Assembly (NCBI RefSeq): GCF_030815585.1
Contig: NZ_JAUSWY010000001.1
Location: 4,340,001-4,404,000, forward strand
Direction: 5' to 3'
Length of the DNA stretch: 64,000 bases
Origin: Arthrobacter pascens
GTDB taxonomy: Bacteria; Actinomycetota; Actinomycetes; Actinomycetales; Micrococcaceae
The notes under the pieces were generated by a model. It was given only the letters and a program-made list of their open reading frames with translations. It did not search any database and was not told the origin of the DNA. Below, piece by piece: positions 17,718-27,306 of the stretch. Made by a program: the position numbers and the translations under genes. Numbering within the stretch: position 1 is the first letter of the stretch; each line of letters starts with the position of its first letter.

Positions 17718-19268
17718 TCAGCCTAGTGCGACGGCGGACCAGGACACTGGCGGCAGCGTCACCGTGAGCGTCCCCTCCTCCAGGACGGCGCCCGTGAGCT
17801 CCTTCAGGCCCACCCGGTTCTGGTCCTGCAGGGTGTTCTTGGCGTAGACGTCCTCATCGTGGAGGGTCACGGCCTCGGTGACCACTGTTGCGTTGAGCTC
17901 GGACACGCGGACCGTCACATCGATCGCCTCGGTCATGCTGCGGTTCACCAGGAACAGGGCCGACTGGCCGGTGGCGGCGTCGGCGGTTGCCACGGCGTCC
18001 ACCAGCGGCGCTTCGCCGTACACCGCCGTCGAGTACGTTCCTGCCTCGATGCGGGGGCGGAGCACTTCACCGCGGGCCAGCCGCGAGGTCACGGAGAACG
18101 GGAAGAAGGTGGTCTGGCGCCAGGCGTCGCCGCCGGGTTCGGTCATGATGGGTGCAATGACGTTGACCAGCTGGGCGAGCGAGGCCGCGGCAACACGGTC
18201 GTGGTTCTTCAGCAGGGTGATCAGCAGGTTTCCGAACACTACGGCGTCGGCGACGGAGTAAGTGTCCTCCAGCTGGCGCGGTGCGTGCACCCATTCCTCA
18301 TTGACCTCGTCCGAGGCCTGGTGCTCATCCAGGTACCAGATGTTCCACTCATCGAAGGACAGCTGGATGGTCTTTTTGCTCTTCAGCTTGTGCTTGACGT
18401 GGTCGGCCGTGGCCACCACGGTTTCAATGAAGTACTGCATGTCCAGCGAGGACGCCAGGTAGGAGCCAAGGTCGCCGTTGCGCTCCTGGTAGTACGCGTG
18501 GCAGGAGATGTAGTCCACGTAGTCGTAGCTGTGCTCCAGGACCACGCGCTCCCATTCGCCGAACGTGGGCATGGAGGAGCTGGACGAACCGCACACCACC
18601 AGCTGCAGGTCCTTGTCCGCGGTCTTCATGGCGGAGGCCGTGCGGGCCGCAAGCTTGCCATAGTTGTCAGCGGACATGTGGCCGATCTGCCATGGCCCGT
18701 CCATCTCGTTGCCGAGGCACCACATGCGGATGTTGTAGGGGTCCTTTGCACCGTTGGCAATGCGCTGGTCGCTGAGGGTGGTGCCGGAGGGGTGGTTGGC
18801 GTATTCCAGCAGGTCCAGGGCAGCTTCGATGCCGCGGGTGCCCAGGTTGACGGCCATCATGAGTTCGGAGCCGGTGAGCTCGCACCAGCGGGCGAACTCG
18901 TCCAGGCCCACCTGGTTGGATTCCAGCGAGTGCCAGGCGAGGTCCCGCCGGACCGGACGCCGGTCCCGTGGGCCTACTCCGTCCTCCCACCGGTAGCCGG
19001 AAACGAAGTTGCCGCCCGGGTAGCGGATGGTGCTGGATCCCAGCTCCTTGACCAGCTCAATGACGTCCAGCCGGAACCCGTCCTCGTTGGCGGTCGGGTG
19101 GCCGGGTTCGTAGATGCCGTCGTAGACGCACCGGCCCAGGTGCTCCACGAAGGAGCCAAAAATGCGCCGGTTCACGGGGGCAATAACGGCCGACCGGTCG
19201 ATGGTGATGACGGCTGGTGCCACAACAGCCAGATCGGTCTGTTCAATAGCAGCGGAGGTGATGGTCAC
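17718..19268 (-). CDS. abfA: GH51 alpha-L-arabinofuranosidase
   Basis: A 516-residue cytoplasmic enzyme with the GH51 signature: GGNFVSGYRW, acid/base Glu188 in CLGNEMDG and nucleophile Glu308 in LSFDEWNIWY, followed by a C-terminal beta-domain. It releases terminal alpha-L-arabinofuranose from imported oligosaccharides. It starts at GTG 19268 with AGGAAG five bases upstream; a palindrome with AACGTTG core lies 16 bases upstream of the start, placing it under LacI-2. GH43 lipoprotein follows in the same operon. Confidence 0.95.
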   Translation of the reverse strand: MTITSAAIEQTDLAVVAPAVITIDRSAVIAPVNRRIFGSFVEHLGRCVYDGIYEPGHPTANEDGFRLDVIELVKELGSSTIRYPGGNFVSGYRWEDGVGPRDRRPVRRDLAWHSLESNQVGLDEFARWCELTGSELMMAVNLGTRGIEAALDLLEYANHPSGTTLSDQRIANGAKDPYNIRMWCLGNEMDGPWQIGHMSADNYGKLAARTASAMKTADKDLQLVVCGSSSSSMPTFGEWERVVLEHSYDYVDYISCHAYYQERNGDLGSYLASSLDMQYFIETVVATADHVKHKLKSKKTIQLSFDEWNIWYLDEHQASDEVNEEWVHAPRQLEDTYSVADAVVFGNLLITLLKNHDRVAAASLAQLVNVIAPIMTEPGGDAWRQTTFFPFSVTSRLARGEVLRPRIEAGTYSTAVYGEAPLVDAVATADAATGQSALFLVNRSMTEAIDVTVRVSELNATVVTEAVTLHDEDVYAKNTLQDQNRVGLKELTGAVLEEGTLTVTLPPVSWSAVALG

Positions 19269-19283
19269 GGTTCTTCCTGTTCT

Positions 19284-19297
19284 GTATAACGTTGTAG
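19284..19297. promoter_or_regulatory. LacI-2 operator copy upstream of the GH51 gene
   Basis: GTATAACGTTGTAG, a variant of TTRCAACGTTGYAA with the left half degenerate, sits between the DUF624 stop and the GH51 start. It implies that the GH51-GH43 pair has its own regulated promoter rather than relying only on read-through from upstream. Confidence 0.65.
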
Positions 19298-19346
19298 AAA
19301 AATGTGGAGTTTGGGCTGTCGGAAAGCCTGGCGGGACGGACGGTCG

Positions 19347-19997
19347 TTACGCGGTGGCGGGTTCAGGAGGTTCGAGGCCTTCCAGCCGCCGGCCCACGAG
19401 CCAACCCGAGATCAGTAGCGGGACGGAGGCCCCCACCAGCGGCACCAGGAAGGTCATCCCGGAGAAGACAACAGCAAAGGCCACCAGGCTCAAGAGCAGG
19501 GAAATGCCCATCACCGGCGACACCAGAGGCAGCATGAACGCCGTACGCCAGGTCGTGGTGACCGAGTCCCGGTAGCGGCTGCACACGGCAACGGCCGTGG
19601 CTGCCGCCATGATGATGCCCACGCCGGCAACGGCAGCCAGCAGAAGCAGCACGGCATAGATGGGCGAGGACAGCATCGCGACACCCGCCGGTCCCAGCAC
19701 GGTCAGGCTGTTAAGGAAGAGCACGACGCCGGCAAGCCAGAAGATGCTGCCCACCCGGTTGACATGCCAAAACTGTGAGCGATACACCGTGACGAAGTCA
19801 CGCACCAGGTGTTCGCCGGCGCCGCTGCGCACCCTCGCCAGGACAGTGGTGGCGGCAACGGCCGCCGGGAACAGCCCGAAGACCACCAGGCCGGCCAGCG
19901 TACCCGCCACAAACAAGACATTGACCAGCACCAGCCTGGTGGCAAAGCCAAGCCACTCCATCACGCGGCCGGCCCAGCCTAGCGGGGAATCGTTCAC
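19347..19997 (-). CDS. DUF624 (YesL-like) membrane protein
   Basis: A 216-residue protein with five or six hydrophobic helices and the DUF624 pattern (LVLVNVLFVAGTLAGLVVFGLFPAAVAATTVLARV ... RDFVTVYRSQFWHVN). The family is repeatedly found beside sugar ABC importers, as here, but its biochemical role is unknown. Its ATG overlaps the stop of the cytoplasmic GH43 gene by four bases (19994-19997), so it belongs to the same operon. Confidence 0.88.
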   Translation of the reverse strand: MNDSPLGWAGRVMEWLGFATRLVLVNVLFVAGTLAGLVVFGLFPAAVAATTVLARVRSGAGEHLVRDFVTVYRSQFWHVNRVGSIFWLAGVVLFLNSLTVLGPAGVAMLSSPIYAVLLLLAAVAGVGIIMAAATAVAVCSRYRDSVTTTWRTAFMLPLVSPVMGISLLLSLVAFAVVFSGMTFLVPLVGASVPLLISGWLVGRRLEGLEPPEPATA

Positions 19998-21376
19998 GAC
20001 AGGTCCCCCTTTGTGCCACTCCAGGCCACGCCGTGCTGATCGATGCCGCTGAAGGACAGCGCAGCGTGACCGCGCGCCCAGTCCCAGGAGCCAAACACCA
20101 CCGCGTCAAGTTCCTTGGCCGCGCCCGAACCGTCCGGGAGGCCGGGAAGAAGCAACCGTGCATGGGCCGGCGTGCCGTCGGAAACAGCGGATCCGTGTTT
20201 GCCTGAGGCCAGGCATTCGAGTTCCAGCTCCACCGCAGGCACCAGGTCCGTTGACTCCGGATCAAACCGGAGCACGCGCCACAGTCCAGCAACCGGTTCG
20301 GGGACAGCCAGCGCCTCCCTTCCCCGGCCGGCAAACGGCTGGGGTGAGATAACAGGCCAGCTGGCCGCATTGAAGAAAAGCCGCCGGAGCTGGACCACGT
20401 GCTGGGACGGGTCCGCCGAAAAGCGGACGTGGTGGACCACGAAATATTCGGTGGCCCCGCCCGGACCGGCCTGGGTGAGGACCGAGTTGTGGCCGGGGGC
20501 AAGCCAGCCAGTGCCGCCGTCGAACTGGTAGCTGCCCAGCAGCTTGGTTCCAGTGGACGCCGGAGGGGCAGTAAGGTCCATCAGTGAATTCCCGCGGAAG
20601 TCCCGGTAGGGCCCGGCGATGTGGTCCGCCACCGCCACCCGCACGTTGTAGGTGCTGAAGAGGGAATCGTAGGACGTGAACAGCACGTAGCGGTCCTCTT
20701 CGGCGCGGTACAGGACGAACGCGCCCTCCACGGCTCCGTCCACCGAAGGGTGCCGGCGGGCGATGAGGGTGCCCAGGTCCCCTGTGGCCAGCGGCTCCCC
20801 GGAGATCCGGTCCAGCGGCAGGGTGTAGATGCCGGAGAAGAAGGAGCCGTAGGTGAGCCAGGGGGCGCCGTCGGCATCCCAGGCCACGGCGGCGTCGATG
20901 GCGTTCTGGGTGTGTTCGCCGGCCCGGGTGGCCACCACAATTCCCCGGTCGTCCCAGGGGCCGGCGGGGGCAGGAGCCACCGCCAGCCCGATGGCCGAGG
21001 TGTTGGAGCCGAACGTGGAGGCGGAGTAGTACATGTGCCAGTTACCGTCCGGCCAGCGGACCACTTCAGGGGCCCACAGGCCGCGAGCACCGGACCACTC
21101 TGCGGCGGGGCCGGGGACGCCGTCGAACGCGGTTCCCGCATACTGCCAGGCCACCAGGTCGGTCGACGTGCGCATGTGTACCCCTGCGGGAATATCTTTT
21201 GAGTTGGCCACAGCGTCCGTGGAGAACATGTAGTACGTGCCGTCGTCGTCGAGGACCACCGTGGGATCGTGGGCATGCCGGGAACCCCAGGCAGAGGAAT
21301 CCACGGATGCGGAGGCCGGCAGCGGAAGCAGTTCCGACGGAGGCTTCCCAGCGGGAATGATGTCAGCAATCTGCAT
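19994..21376 (-). CDS. Cytoplasmic GH43 arabinan-degrading enzyme with C-terminal domain
   Basis: A 460-residue GH43 protein with no signal peptide. Triad candidates are Asp37 (HAHDP), Asp161 (NAIDA) and Glu217 (VEGAF). About 120 residues beyond the propeller form an additional domain, as in two-domain endo-arabinanases of the Abn2 type, so the likely activity is hydrolysis of alpha-1,5-arabino-oligosaccharides after import. Three bases separate it from the upstream permease stop, and it overlaps DUF624 by four bases. Whether it acts endo or exo cannot be told from sequence alone. Confidence 0.85.
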   Translation of the reverse strand: MQIADIIPAGKPPSELLPLPASASVDSSAWGSRHAHDPTVVLDDDGTYYMFSTDAVANSKDIPAGVHMRTSTDLVAWQYAGTAFDGVPGPAAEWSGARGLWAPEVVRWPDGNWHMYYSASTFGSNTSAIGLAVAPAPAGPWDDRGIVVATRAGEHTQNAIDAAVAWDADGAPWLTYGSFFSGIYTLPLDRISGEPLATGDLGTLIARRHPSVDGAVEGAFVLYRAEEDRYVLFTSYDSLFSTYNVRVAVADHIAGPYRDFRGNSLMDLTAPPASTGTKLLGSYQFDGGTGWLAPGHNSVLTQAGPGGATEYFVVHHVRFSADPSQHVVQLRRLFFNAASWPVISPQPFAGRGREALAVPEPVAGLWRVLRFDPESTDLVPAVELELECLASGKHGSAVSDGTPAHARLLLPGLPDGSGAAKELDAVVFGSWDWARGHAALSFSGIDQHGVAWSGTKGDLS

Positions 21377-21379
21377 GGT

Positions 21380-22333
21380 TCAGCCCTTGGATCCTGACAG
21401 GGCGATGGATTCGATGATCTGGCGCTGGAAAACGATGAAGACGATCAGCACGGGCAGCAGCGCGATAAACGATGCTGCCATGATCAGGGGGTAGTCGGTC
21501 TGGATGGCGTACTGGGCGTTGAAGTTGGCGATCACCAGCTGCAGCGTCTGTGTGCCCGGCGAGTTCAGGTAGATGATGGGCGCCAGGTAGTCGTTCCAGA
21601 CCGCCATGAACCAGAGGATGAACTGGGCGGCCAGTGCCGGACGGATGGCGGGCATGATCAGGGTCCAGAAGATCTGCAGGTAGGACGCGCCGTCGATCCT
21701 GGCCGCTTCCACGATGGAATCCGGCACGCTGTTCAGGAACTGGCGCAGGAAGAAGATCATGATGATGTTGCCGAACACGCCCGGCACGATCAGCGGCAGC
21801 AGGGTATCCACCCAGCCGATGCTGGCGAAGATGGTGAACTGCGGAATCATCAGGGTGGGGAACGGGATCATCAGGCCGGAGAGCAGGCCCAGGAAGAGGA
21901 CGTTCTTGAAGGGCATCCGCATCTTGGCGAACGCGAAGGCTGCGAGCGCCGAGGTGAGCGATCCGACGATGGTGACCGAGCAGGCCACGATCAGGCTGTT
22001 CTGGATTCCGCTGAGCAGGGGGCCGGCCGTCCAGATCCGGGCGTAGTTCTCCCAGACGAAGGGGTCCGGGATCCACTGCGGCGGAAGCTCGAACACCCCG
22101 TCCTTGGTCTTCAGCGACGTGGAGAAGGTCCACGCCAGAGGGGCGATCATGATGATGGCCCCCACGGACAGGACGAGCGTGGTGAGGATGTTGCCCAGCC
22201 GCAGCCCGTCCTTGGCCGACCTCTGGCCCTGGGTTCTCCGGCGCGGGCCGCTCTTGTCCTGGCCGCCGGCACTGCCGGGGATCGGCCCGGTGGGTTCCAG
22301 CGGAGGGGTGGTGATGACGTTCTGTGCCGACAT
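21380..22333 (-). CDS. Carbohydrate ABC transporter permease (MalG/AraQ type)
   Basis: A 317-residue permease with a basic Pro/Gly-rich N-terminus, six helices and an EAA loop (SIVEAARIDGASYLQIFWTLIMPAIRPAL). ATG 22333 (MSAQNVITT) is chosen; the longer open frame overlaps the previous gene. It lies 11 bases after the MalF-type permease and three before the GH43 gene. Together with the binding lipoprotein it resembles AraNPQ arabino-oligosaccharide importers, again with no ATPase in the operon. Confidence 0.92.
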   Translation of the reverse strand: MSAQNVITTPPLEPTGPIPGSAGGQDKSGPRRRTQGQRSAKDGLRLGNILTTLVLSVGAIIMIAPLAWTFSTSLKTKDGVFELPPQWIPDPFVWENYARIWTAGPLLSGIQNSLIVACSVTIVGSLTSALAAFAFAKMRMPFKNVLFLGLLSGLMIPFPTLMIPQFTIFASIGWVDTLLPLIVPGVFGNIIMIFFLRQFLNSVPDSIVEAARIDGASYLQIFWTLIMPAIRPALAAQFILWFMAVWNDYLAPIIYLNSPGTQTLQLVIANFNAQYAIQTDYPLIMAASFIALLPVLIVFIVFQRQIIESIALSGSKG

Positions 22334-22344
22334 GGCGTCCTGCC

Positions 22345-23247
22345 TCAATCGATCGAAAACTGGTTGCGGCGGTTGAGCCGGAACTGGATGAAGGTAATCA
22401 CGAACACAAGCAGCCCCAGTACCACGGACATGGCCGAGGCGTAGCCCATCTGGAGGTTGTCGAACGCCTTCTGCCAGATGTACCAAACGATGGACGCGGA
22501 CTCGAACTCCGGGCCGCCGGTGGGAGTCATGATGTTGATCTCCACGAAGATCTGCGAGCCGCCGATGATGCTGGTGACGATGAGGAAGAACGTGACCGGC
22601 CGGACCATGGGGATGGTGATGTGGCGGAACTGCTGCCATGCCGTGGCGCCATCCAGGGCGGCGGCCTCATACAGGTAGCGGGGCACGGACTGCAGGGCCG
22701 CCAGGTAGAGCAGCATCGAATATCCCAGGCCCTTCCACACCGCCATGATGATGAGGGCCGGCTTCACGGTGGCGGTGTCCTGCAGCCAGTTGGGGCCGTC
22801 GATCCCGAGCAGCCCAAGGCCCTGGTTGATGAGGCCGAAGTCGCCGTTGAAGGCCCACTGCCACAGGATGGCCACCGCGGCGATGGAGGAGATCACCGGC
22901 AGGTAGTAGACGGTTCGGAAGAAGGTGGTCCCGCGCATCTTGCGGTTCATGGCCAGGGCCAGCGCCAGCGAAATGGCCAGGCCAACCGGAATGCCGATCA
23001 TCATGTAGATGGTGTTCCACAGCGACTTGAGGAAGTACCGGTCGCCGAACATCTTGGTGTAGTTGTCCAGGCCCTTGAACACCGGCGCGGAGATGCCGTT
23101 CCAGTTGGTGAAGGACGCGTAGACAGAGAACAGCAGGGGGAAAAGCGTAAAGAGGAGGAACCCGATCACCGGTATGGCAACAAAGACAAGGGCGGCCTGG
23201 TGTTCCTTCCGGTGAAGCCGCGAGCGGCGCGTGACGGTTGTTGACAT
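22345..23247 (-). CDS. Carbohydrate ABC transporter permease (MalF/AraP type)
   Basis: A 300-residue sugar permease with a short basic N-terminus, six helices and an EAA loop (YLYEAAALDGATAWQQFRHITIPMVRPV). AGAGGA lies seven bases before ATG 23247. It follows the binding-protein gene after a 105-base gap holding a GC hairpin, which probably sets a lower permease dose than binding protein. Confidence 0.92.
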   Translation of the reverse strand: MSTTVTRRSRLHRKEHQAALVFVAIPVIGFLLFTLFPLLFSVYASFTNWNGISAPVFKGLDNYTKMFGDRYFLKSLWNTIYMMIGIPVGLAISLALALAMNRKMRGTTFFRTVYYLPVISSIAAVAILWQWAFNGDFGLINQGLGLLGIDGPNWLQDTATVKPALIIMAVWKGLGYSMLLYLAALQSVPRYLYEAAALDGATAWQQFRHITIPMVRPVTFFLIVTSIIGGSQIFVEINIMTPTGGPEFESASIVWYIWQKAFDNLQMGYASAMSVVLGLLVFVITFIQFRLNRRNQFSID

Positions 23248-23304
23248 CCTTGGATCCTCTTTGATTCGAGATGGTGGGGTGCAGGGCAGAAAGACTCGTG
23301 GAAA

Positions 23305-23340
23305 GGTGCCGCGGCCGCGCTCCGGTGCAGCCGCGGCACC
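23305..23340 (-). terminator. GC hairpin between binding-protein and permease genes
   Basis: An 11-bp perfect stem (23305-23315 with 23330-23340) followed on the minus strand by TTTCC and a later TCTTTC. In sugar ABC operons such hairpins after the binding-protein gene cause partial termination or protect the 3' end of its mRNA. The weak T-tract fits attenuation better than full stop. Confidence 0.6.
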
Positions 23341-23352
23341 TGGCTTGTGGGG

Positions 23353-24684
23353 CTAGTTGCCTGCCTGCTGGTTGGCGGCGTCCAGGAACTCCTGCATCCT
23401 GGGCTGCGCTTCCTTGAGGTAGTCCGCGGCGGTCTGCTTGCCGTCCAGGACCGGCTGAATGTTGGTGAAGAGTTCGTCGTACCACTCGGCGTTGAAGGTG
23501 TTGCCGCCGGGAAGGGCACGGCCGTAGTCCTTGACTATCTGCAGGAACTCGGCCTTGTTTGCGGGCTTGGTGGTGGTATCCGCGGCCCAGGTCTCGGCCA
23601 TGTCCTTCAGGTTGGGAATCTGGATCCCGGCGTCAACCAGGCTCTGCTGGGCTTCCTTGTTGGCCGTGAGGTACTCCACCAGCTTGACGGCGTCCTCCGG
23701 GAGTTTGGTGCTCTCCGAGACGGCGATGCCGAGTGTGCCCGTCCAGGAGGCCGTCTTGCCTGTTTTGCCGGCGGGGTAGGGGATGACGTCCCAGTCGAAG
23801 TCGAGCTTCTGGTAGGTGGAGAGGTCCCAGGGGGCGATCGGGAAGAAGCCGATTTCGCCCTTCATCCACCGCTGGTAGGTATCGAGAGTCTGCGCCTCTG
23901 CCACGGAGGGCGTGACCGCGTGGACGTTCTGCAGGTCCGCGAACCACTGGAGTGCCTCGGCGAACTCCGGGGTATCCACGGTGACCTTCGTGCGGTCCGC
24001 GTTGAGCCAGTCGCCACCGTTGGACCAGACAAACGGCTGCAGGTTCCACTGAACGTTCAGGCCTGTGCCCCACTGGTCCAGGGTGCCGTCCCCGTTGGTG
24101 TCGGCAGTGAGTTTTTTGGCGGCGGCCACGAATTCATCGAAGGTGTAGGGCTTGTCCTTGTCCGGCAACGGGATGCCGGCCTTTTCCAGCATGGTCTTGT
24201 TGTAGCCGAAGGAGAACGGTCCAACGTCCTTGGGAAGGGCATAAATGGCACCTTCGCCCACGCGCTTGCCGTCGTACCGGTAGCTGTCAACGCCGTATTC
24301 CCAGATGTTGTCCAGGTCGATGGTGTCCGACTTTTCCACGTACTCGGTGATGTCCTTGACGATGCCGTTCTGTACGTAGGCCTGGACGTCGCCGGGGCCA
24401 ATGTAGAAAATGTCCGGGACCTGCTTGCCGGCTATGGCGGCCTTCAGCTTGGTGGCGTACTGGTCCGCGGTGGTGACGATGATGTCCACGTCCACGTTGT
24501 TGTCAGTTTCAAACTGGGCAACAGCCTTTTCGTAAGCCTTCTTCTCGTCCTCACCCCCACGGAACATAAAGGTCAGCTTCTTTTCGCCGGTGTCCCCACC
24601 GGTGGGGGCGGAGCATCCGCCGAGCATCAGGCCTGCGGCGGCTAAGAGCGCCAAGGTTGCGGCCATGGGACGTGACTTCATCAT
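23353..24684 (-). CDS. Sugar ABC transporter substrate-binding lipoprotein (AraN-like)
   Basis: A 443-residue family-1 solute-binding protein with a lipobox (LMLGGC) near residue 24. ATG 24684 lies seven bases after GGAAGGA; a GTG at 24687 is also possible. It feeds the two downstream permeases and heads the module-2 operon. A LacI-2 operator lies about 100 bases upstream. The translation-initiation region is nearly identical to that of the divergent GH43 gene. Confidence 0.93.
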   Translation of the reverse strand: MMKSRPMAATLALLAAAGLMLGGCSAPTGGDTGEKKLTFMFRGGEDEKKAYEKAVAQFETDNNVDVDIIVTTADQYATKLKAAIAGKQVPDIFYIGPGDVQAYVQNGIVKDITEYVEKSDTIDLDNIWEYGVDSYRYDGKRVGEGAIYALPKDVGPFSFGYNKTMLEKAGIPLPDKDKPYTFDEFVAAAKKLTADTNGDGTLDQWGTGLNVQWNLQPFVWSNGGDWLNADRTKVTVDTPEFAEALQWFADLQNVHAVTPSVAEAQTLDTYQRWMKGEIGFFPIAPWDLSTYQKLDFDWDVIPYPAGKTGKTASWTGTLGIAVSESTKLPEDAVKLVEYLTANKEAQQSLVDAGIQIPNLKDMAETWAADTTTKPANKAEFLQIVKDYGRALPGGNTFNAEWYDELFTNIQPVLDGKQTAADYLKEAQPRMQEFLDAANQQAGN

Positions 24685-24787
24685 CACGCGGTCCTTCCGG
24701 GTTGGGTGGAGTGGTCGAGTTTGATTGGTTGGATGCGGTGGTGAGCCCCACTGTCCGCGTGGCGGACCGGCATCCGGGGCTCTTCGT

Positions 24788-24801
24788 TTGCAACGTTGTA
24801 A
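24788..24801. promoter_or_regulatory. Perfect LacI-2 operator on the binding-protein side
   Basis: TTGCAACGTTGTAA, the exact inverse complement of the copy at 24908-24921, with CG at its centre as in many LacI operators. It lies upstream of the ABC operon that runs left. Confidence 0.78.
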
Positions 24802-24907
24802 GAACTTTCACACAGCTGGTCTGCGATCGTCAAGGGTGATGCCCAAATTTGTTGCCCGCCATGCCGCCCTTCCTTGACGCTGCCCGGTCCCCGTGCCATA
24901 TTCTTCG

Positions 24908-24921
24908 TTACAACGTTGCAA
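24908..24921. promoter_or_regulatory. Perfect LacI-2 operator on the GH43 side
   Basis: TTACAACGTTGCAA, inverse copy of 24788-24801, 120 bp away centre to centre. It lies 74 bases before the GH43 start. The spacing would allow a repression loop across the divergent promoters. Confidence 0.78.
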
Positions 24922-24995
24922 TATTCGCGGGCCCGGACGCATCCCTCCGCCGTCGAAAATCAATTCCCCCAACCACCTTTCGGAAGGACCACGTG

Positions 24996-26456
24996 ATGAC
25001 GAAGTCACGTTCATGGGCAGCGCGCGCCGCGGGACTGGCAGCGGTTTTCAGCTTCGCCTTGACGGCGGCGGCGCTGCCGCCCACCACAGCAACTGCGCCG
25101 GCAGTAGCCACGGCAAGCACAGCGGCCGCGCCGGTAAAGACCCAGAAAGAACCCGGGCAGAAGCTGCAGACTGACCTGCCGGGAGGCAAGACCGTGGTGG
25201 GCCGGACCTCCCCCATCCACGATCCCGCCCTGATCGTGGACGGTGACGGTACCTGGTACGTCTATTCCACCGGCCTGCTGAATCGTGAAAACGGCGGCAC
25301 CATCCAGATCTGGTCGTCCTCCGATCAAGGAACCACGTGGGAATACAGCGGTACGATATGGGATCAGATTCCGACCTGGATCGATGAGCATTTCTCCGAC
25401 GGCGAGCTGCCCGGCAACCTCTGGGCACCGGAAATCACCGAACATAACGGCACCTACTACCTGTACTACTCGGCGTCGCGCTTTGGCGGCAACAACTCCA
25501 TCACGGCGCTGGCCACCAACACCACTCTTGATCCCCATGACCCGGACTACGAGTGGGTGGACCAGGGCCTGGTGGTGTCCTCGCCGGTGTCAGGACTGGA
25601 CCCCGCCAACCCGGGCAAAACGTTCAACGCAATCGACGCCGGCATCGTCGAGGATGCGGACGGCACCCCCTACATGGCCATCGGCTCGTTCTGGTACGGG
25701 ATCTTCTTGGTACCCATCGAATGGCCAACCGGCAAGCCCGTGGCGGACTGGCAGTCCAAGACTGTGAATATCGCGGACCGCTTTATGCCCGGCAACCCGA
25801 TCGAAGCCCCGTACATCACTGAACACGATGGCTACTACTACCTGTTTGTCTCCTTTGACTCCTGCTGCCGGGGCGCGGACTCCACGTACAAGGTGGCCGT
25901 GGGGCGTGCCACGTCCGTGAAGGGCCCGTACCTGGACAAGGACGGCCGTGACATGTTCGGCGGCGGCGGTTCCGTGGTGCTCGATTCCCACGGCGCCATC
26001 ACCGGCCCGGGCGGCCAGTCCGTCTTTGGCGACTACCTCGCCTTCCACTACTACGACGGCTCCAACCAGGCCATCCCCTACTTCCCCACGCTCGGCCTGC
26101 AGAAGATCAACTGGGTGGACGGCTGGCCAACCTTTGACCAGACCGTGGAGCTTCCTGCGGTGCAGCAGCAGCCGAAGGCCCAGGCCGTGGGTGCAGGCAA
26201 GAAGGCCGCCTTCAGTGCCGCCGCCACAGGAACACCCGGACCGGTTGCGGTCTGGGAAACCTCGTCCGACGGCGGAGCAAGCTGGCAACAGGTCGATATC
26301 CAGCCCGTCACGAGGCGGACGGACGAAGGTACCTACCGCTCCACACTGGAGCTCGCCGCCGTGTCCACGGACCGGGACGGACTCCTGGTCCGTGCAGTGT
26401 TCCAGAACGCGCACGGCAAGGTGAGCACGGACGCCGTCGGACTTTCAGTGAAGTAG
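24996..26456 (+). CDS. Secreted GH43 endo-arabinanase-like enzyme with C-terminal Ig-like domain
   Basis: A 486-residue protein with a Sec signal peptide (RAAGLAAVFSFALTAAA), a GH43 propeller and a ~95-residue C-terminal Ig-like domain (TGTPGPVAVWETSSDGGASWQQV). Triad: Asp76 (IHDP), Asp214 (NAIDA), Glu270 (IEAPY). It is similar throughout to the GH43 lipoprotein at 16.7-17.7 kb (both share LWAPE, TNTTLDP, GPGGQSV), so the two are probably paralogues. As the soluble enzyme it should start arabinan depolymerisation outside the cell. ATG 24996 has GGAAGGA upstream. Confidence 0.9.
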   Translation: MTKSRSWAARAAGLAAVFSFALTAAALPPTTATAPAVATASTAAAPVKTQKEPGQKLQTDLPGGKTVVGRTSPIHDPALIVDGDGTWYVYSTGLLNRENGGTIQIWSSSDQGTTWEYSGTIWDQIPTWIDEHFSDGELPGNLWAPEITEHNGTYYLYYSASRFGGNNSITALATNTTLDPHDPDYEWVDQGLVVSSPVSGLDPANPGKTFNAIDAGIVEDADGTPYMAIGSFWYGIFLVPIEWPTGKPVADWQSKTVNIADRFMPGNPIEAPYITEHDGYYYLFVSFDSCCRGADSTYKVAVGRATSVKGPYLDKDGRDMFGGGGSVVLDSHGAITGPGGQSVFGDYLAFHYYDGSNQAIPYFPTLGLQKINWVDGWPTFDQTVELPAVQQQPKAQAVGAGKKAAFSAAATGTPGPVAVWETSSDGGASWQQVDIQPVTRRTDEGTYRSTLELAAVSTDRDGLLVRAVFQNAHGKVSTDAVGLSVK

Positions 26457-26533
26457 CAGCCCGGCGCACGTCCCGAGTTGCGCGAAAGTGTTGCGGTCTT
26501 AACTCACCGACCCATGCCGGGTAGGGTTCCGTC

Positions 26534-27241
26534 ATGGACATCATCCTTGTACCCGGTTTCTGGTTGGACGCCTCGTCGTGGGCGGAGGTCACACCACCTC
26601 TGGCTGCGGCGGGGCACCGGCCGCATCCGCTCACTCTTCCCGGCCTCGAATCGGTTGACGCGCAGCGCTCCGGCATTGGACTGCAGGATCATATCGACGC
26701 CGTCGTGGCCGCCGTGGACGCCCTCGAGGACAAAGTGGTCCTGGTGGGCCACTCCGGCGGCGGCGCCATCATCCACGGCGTGGTTGACTCCCGGCCGGAC
26801 CGCGTGGCGCGGGCCATCTACGTGGACAGCGGACCCCTGGGCGAGGGCGGCGTCATCAATGACGAGCTACCGGCCGACGGCGACGACGTGCCGCTTCCGC
26901 CGTGGGACGGCTTCGAGGACGCAGACCTTGTGGACCTCGACGACGACGGCCTCCGCGCAGCCTTCCGGGCCCGCGCCATCCCGCAGCCCAAGGGCGTTGC
27001 GTATGGCAAGCAGCACCTCCACGACGTTCGGCGCTACGAGGTCCCGGCGACAGTGATCGCATGTCAGTTCCCGTCCTCACTGCTCCAGGAATGGATCGAC
27101 GCCGGCCATCCATTCGTTGCGGAGCTTGCCCGTATCCACGACGTGGAGTTTGTGGACCTGCCCACCGGACACTGGCCCCAGTTCACCAAGCCTGCGGAGT
27201 TGGGCCAGGCGATCCTCAGAGCGGTGGACCGCACGGGCTGA
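26534..27241 (+). CDS. Alpha/beta hydrolase (esterase-like)
   Basis: A 235-residue alpha/beta hydrolase without signal peptide. It starts MDIILVPGFWLDASSW (oxyanion-hole HG-type loop replaced by PGFW) and has the nucleophile elbow GHSGGG with Ser74 and a C-terminal TGHWPQF with the catalytic His. The size and motifs match small salicylate-esterase or MenH-like hydrolases, but the substrate cannot be read. It is a single gene after the arabinan module and converges with a VOC gene. Confidence 0.85.
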   Translation: MDIILVPGFWLDASSWAEVTPPLAAAGHRPHPLTLPGLESVDAQRSGIGLQDHIDAVVAAVDALEDKVVLVGHSGGGAIIHGVVDSRPDRVARAIYVDSGPLGEGGVINDELPADGDDVPLPPWDGFEDADLVDLDDDGLRAAFRARAIPQPKGVAYGKQHLHDVRRYEVPATVIACQFPSSLLQEWIDAGHPFVAELARIHDVEFVDLPTGHWPQFTKPAELGQAILRAVDRTG

Positions 27242-27306
27242 CCGCGGTTCACCATGATTTCCCGGACCAAAAGGGCCTGCGGAGGAGACCCTGCTAATCC
27301 AGCGTG

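Noticed and set aside
17859..19289. A 476-residue plus-strand frame across the GH51 gene
   Set aside because: It is the complement of a highly conserved GH51 enzyme with both catalytic glutamates; the antisense product has no recognisable motif.
22324..23244. A 306-residue plus-strand frame opposite the MalF-type permease
   Set aside because: Charged, repetitive residues without a domain; the minus strand encodes a typical six-helix permease with an EAA loop.
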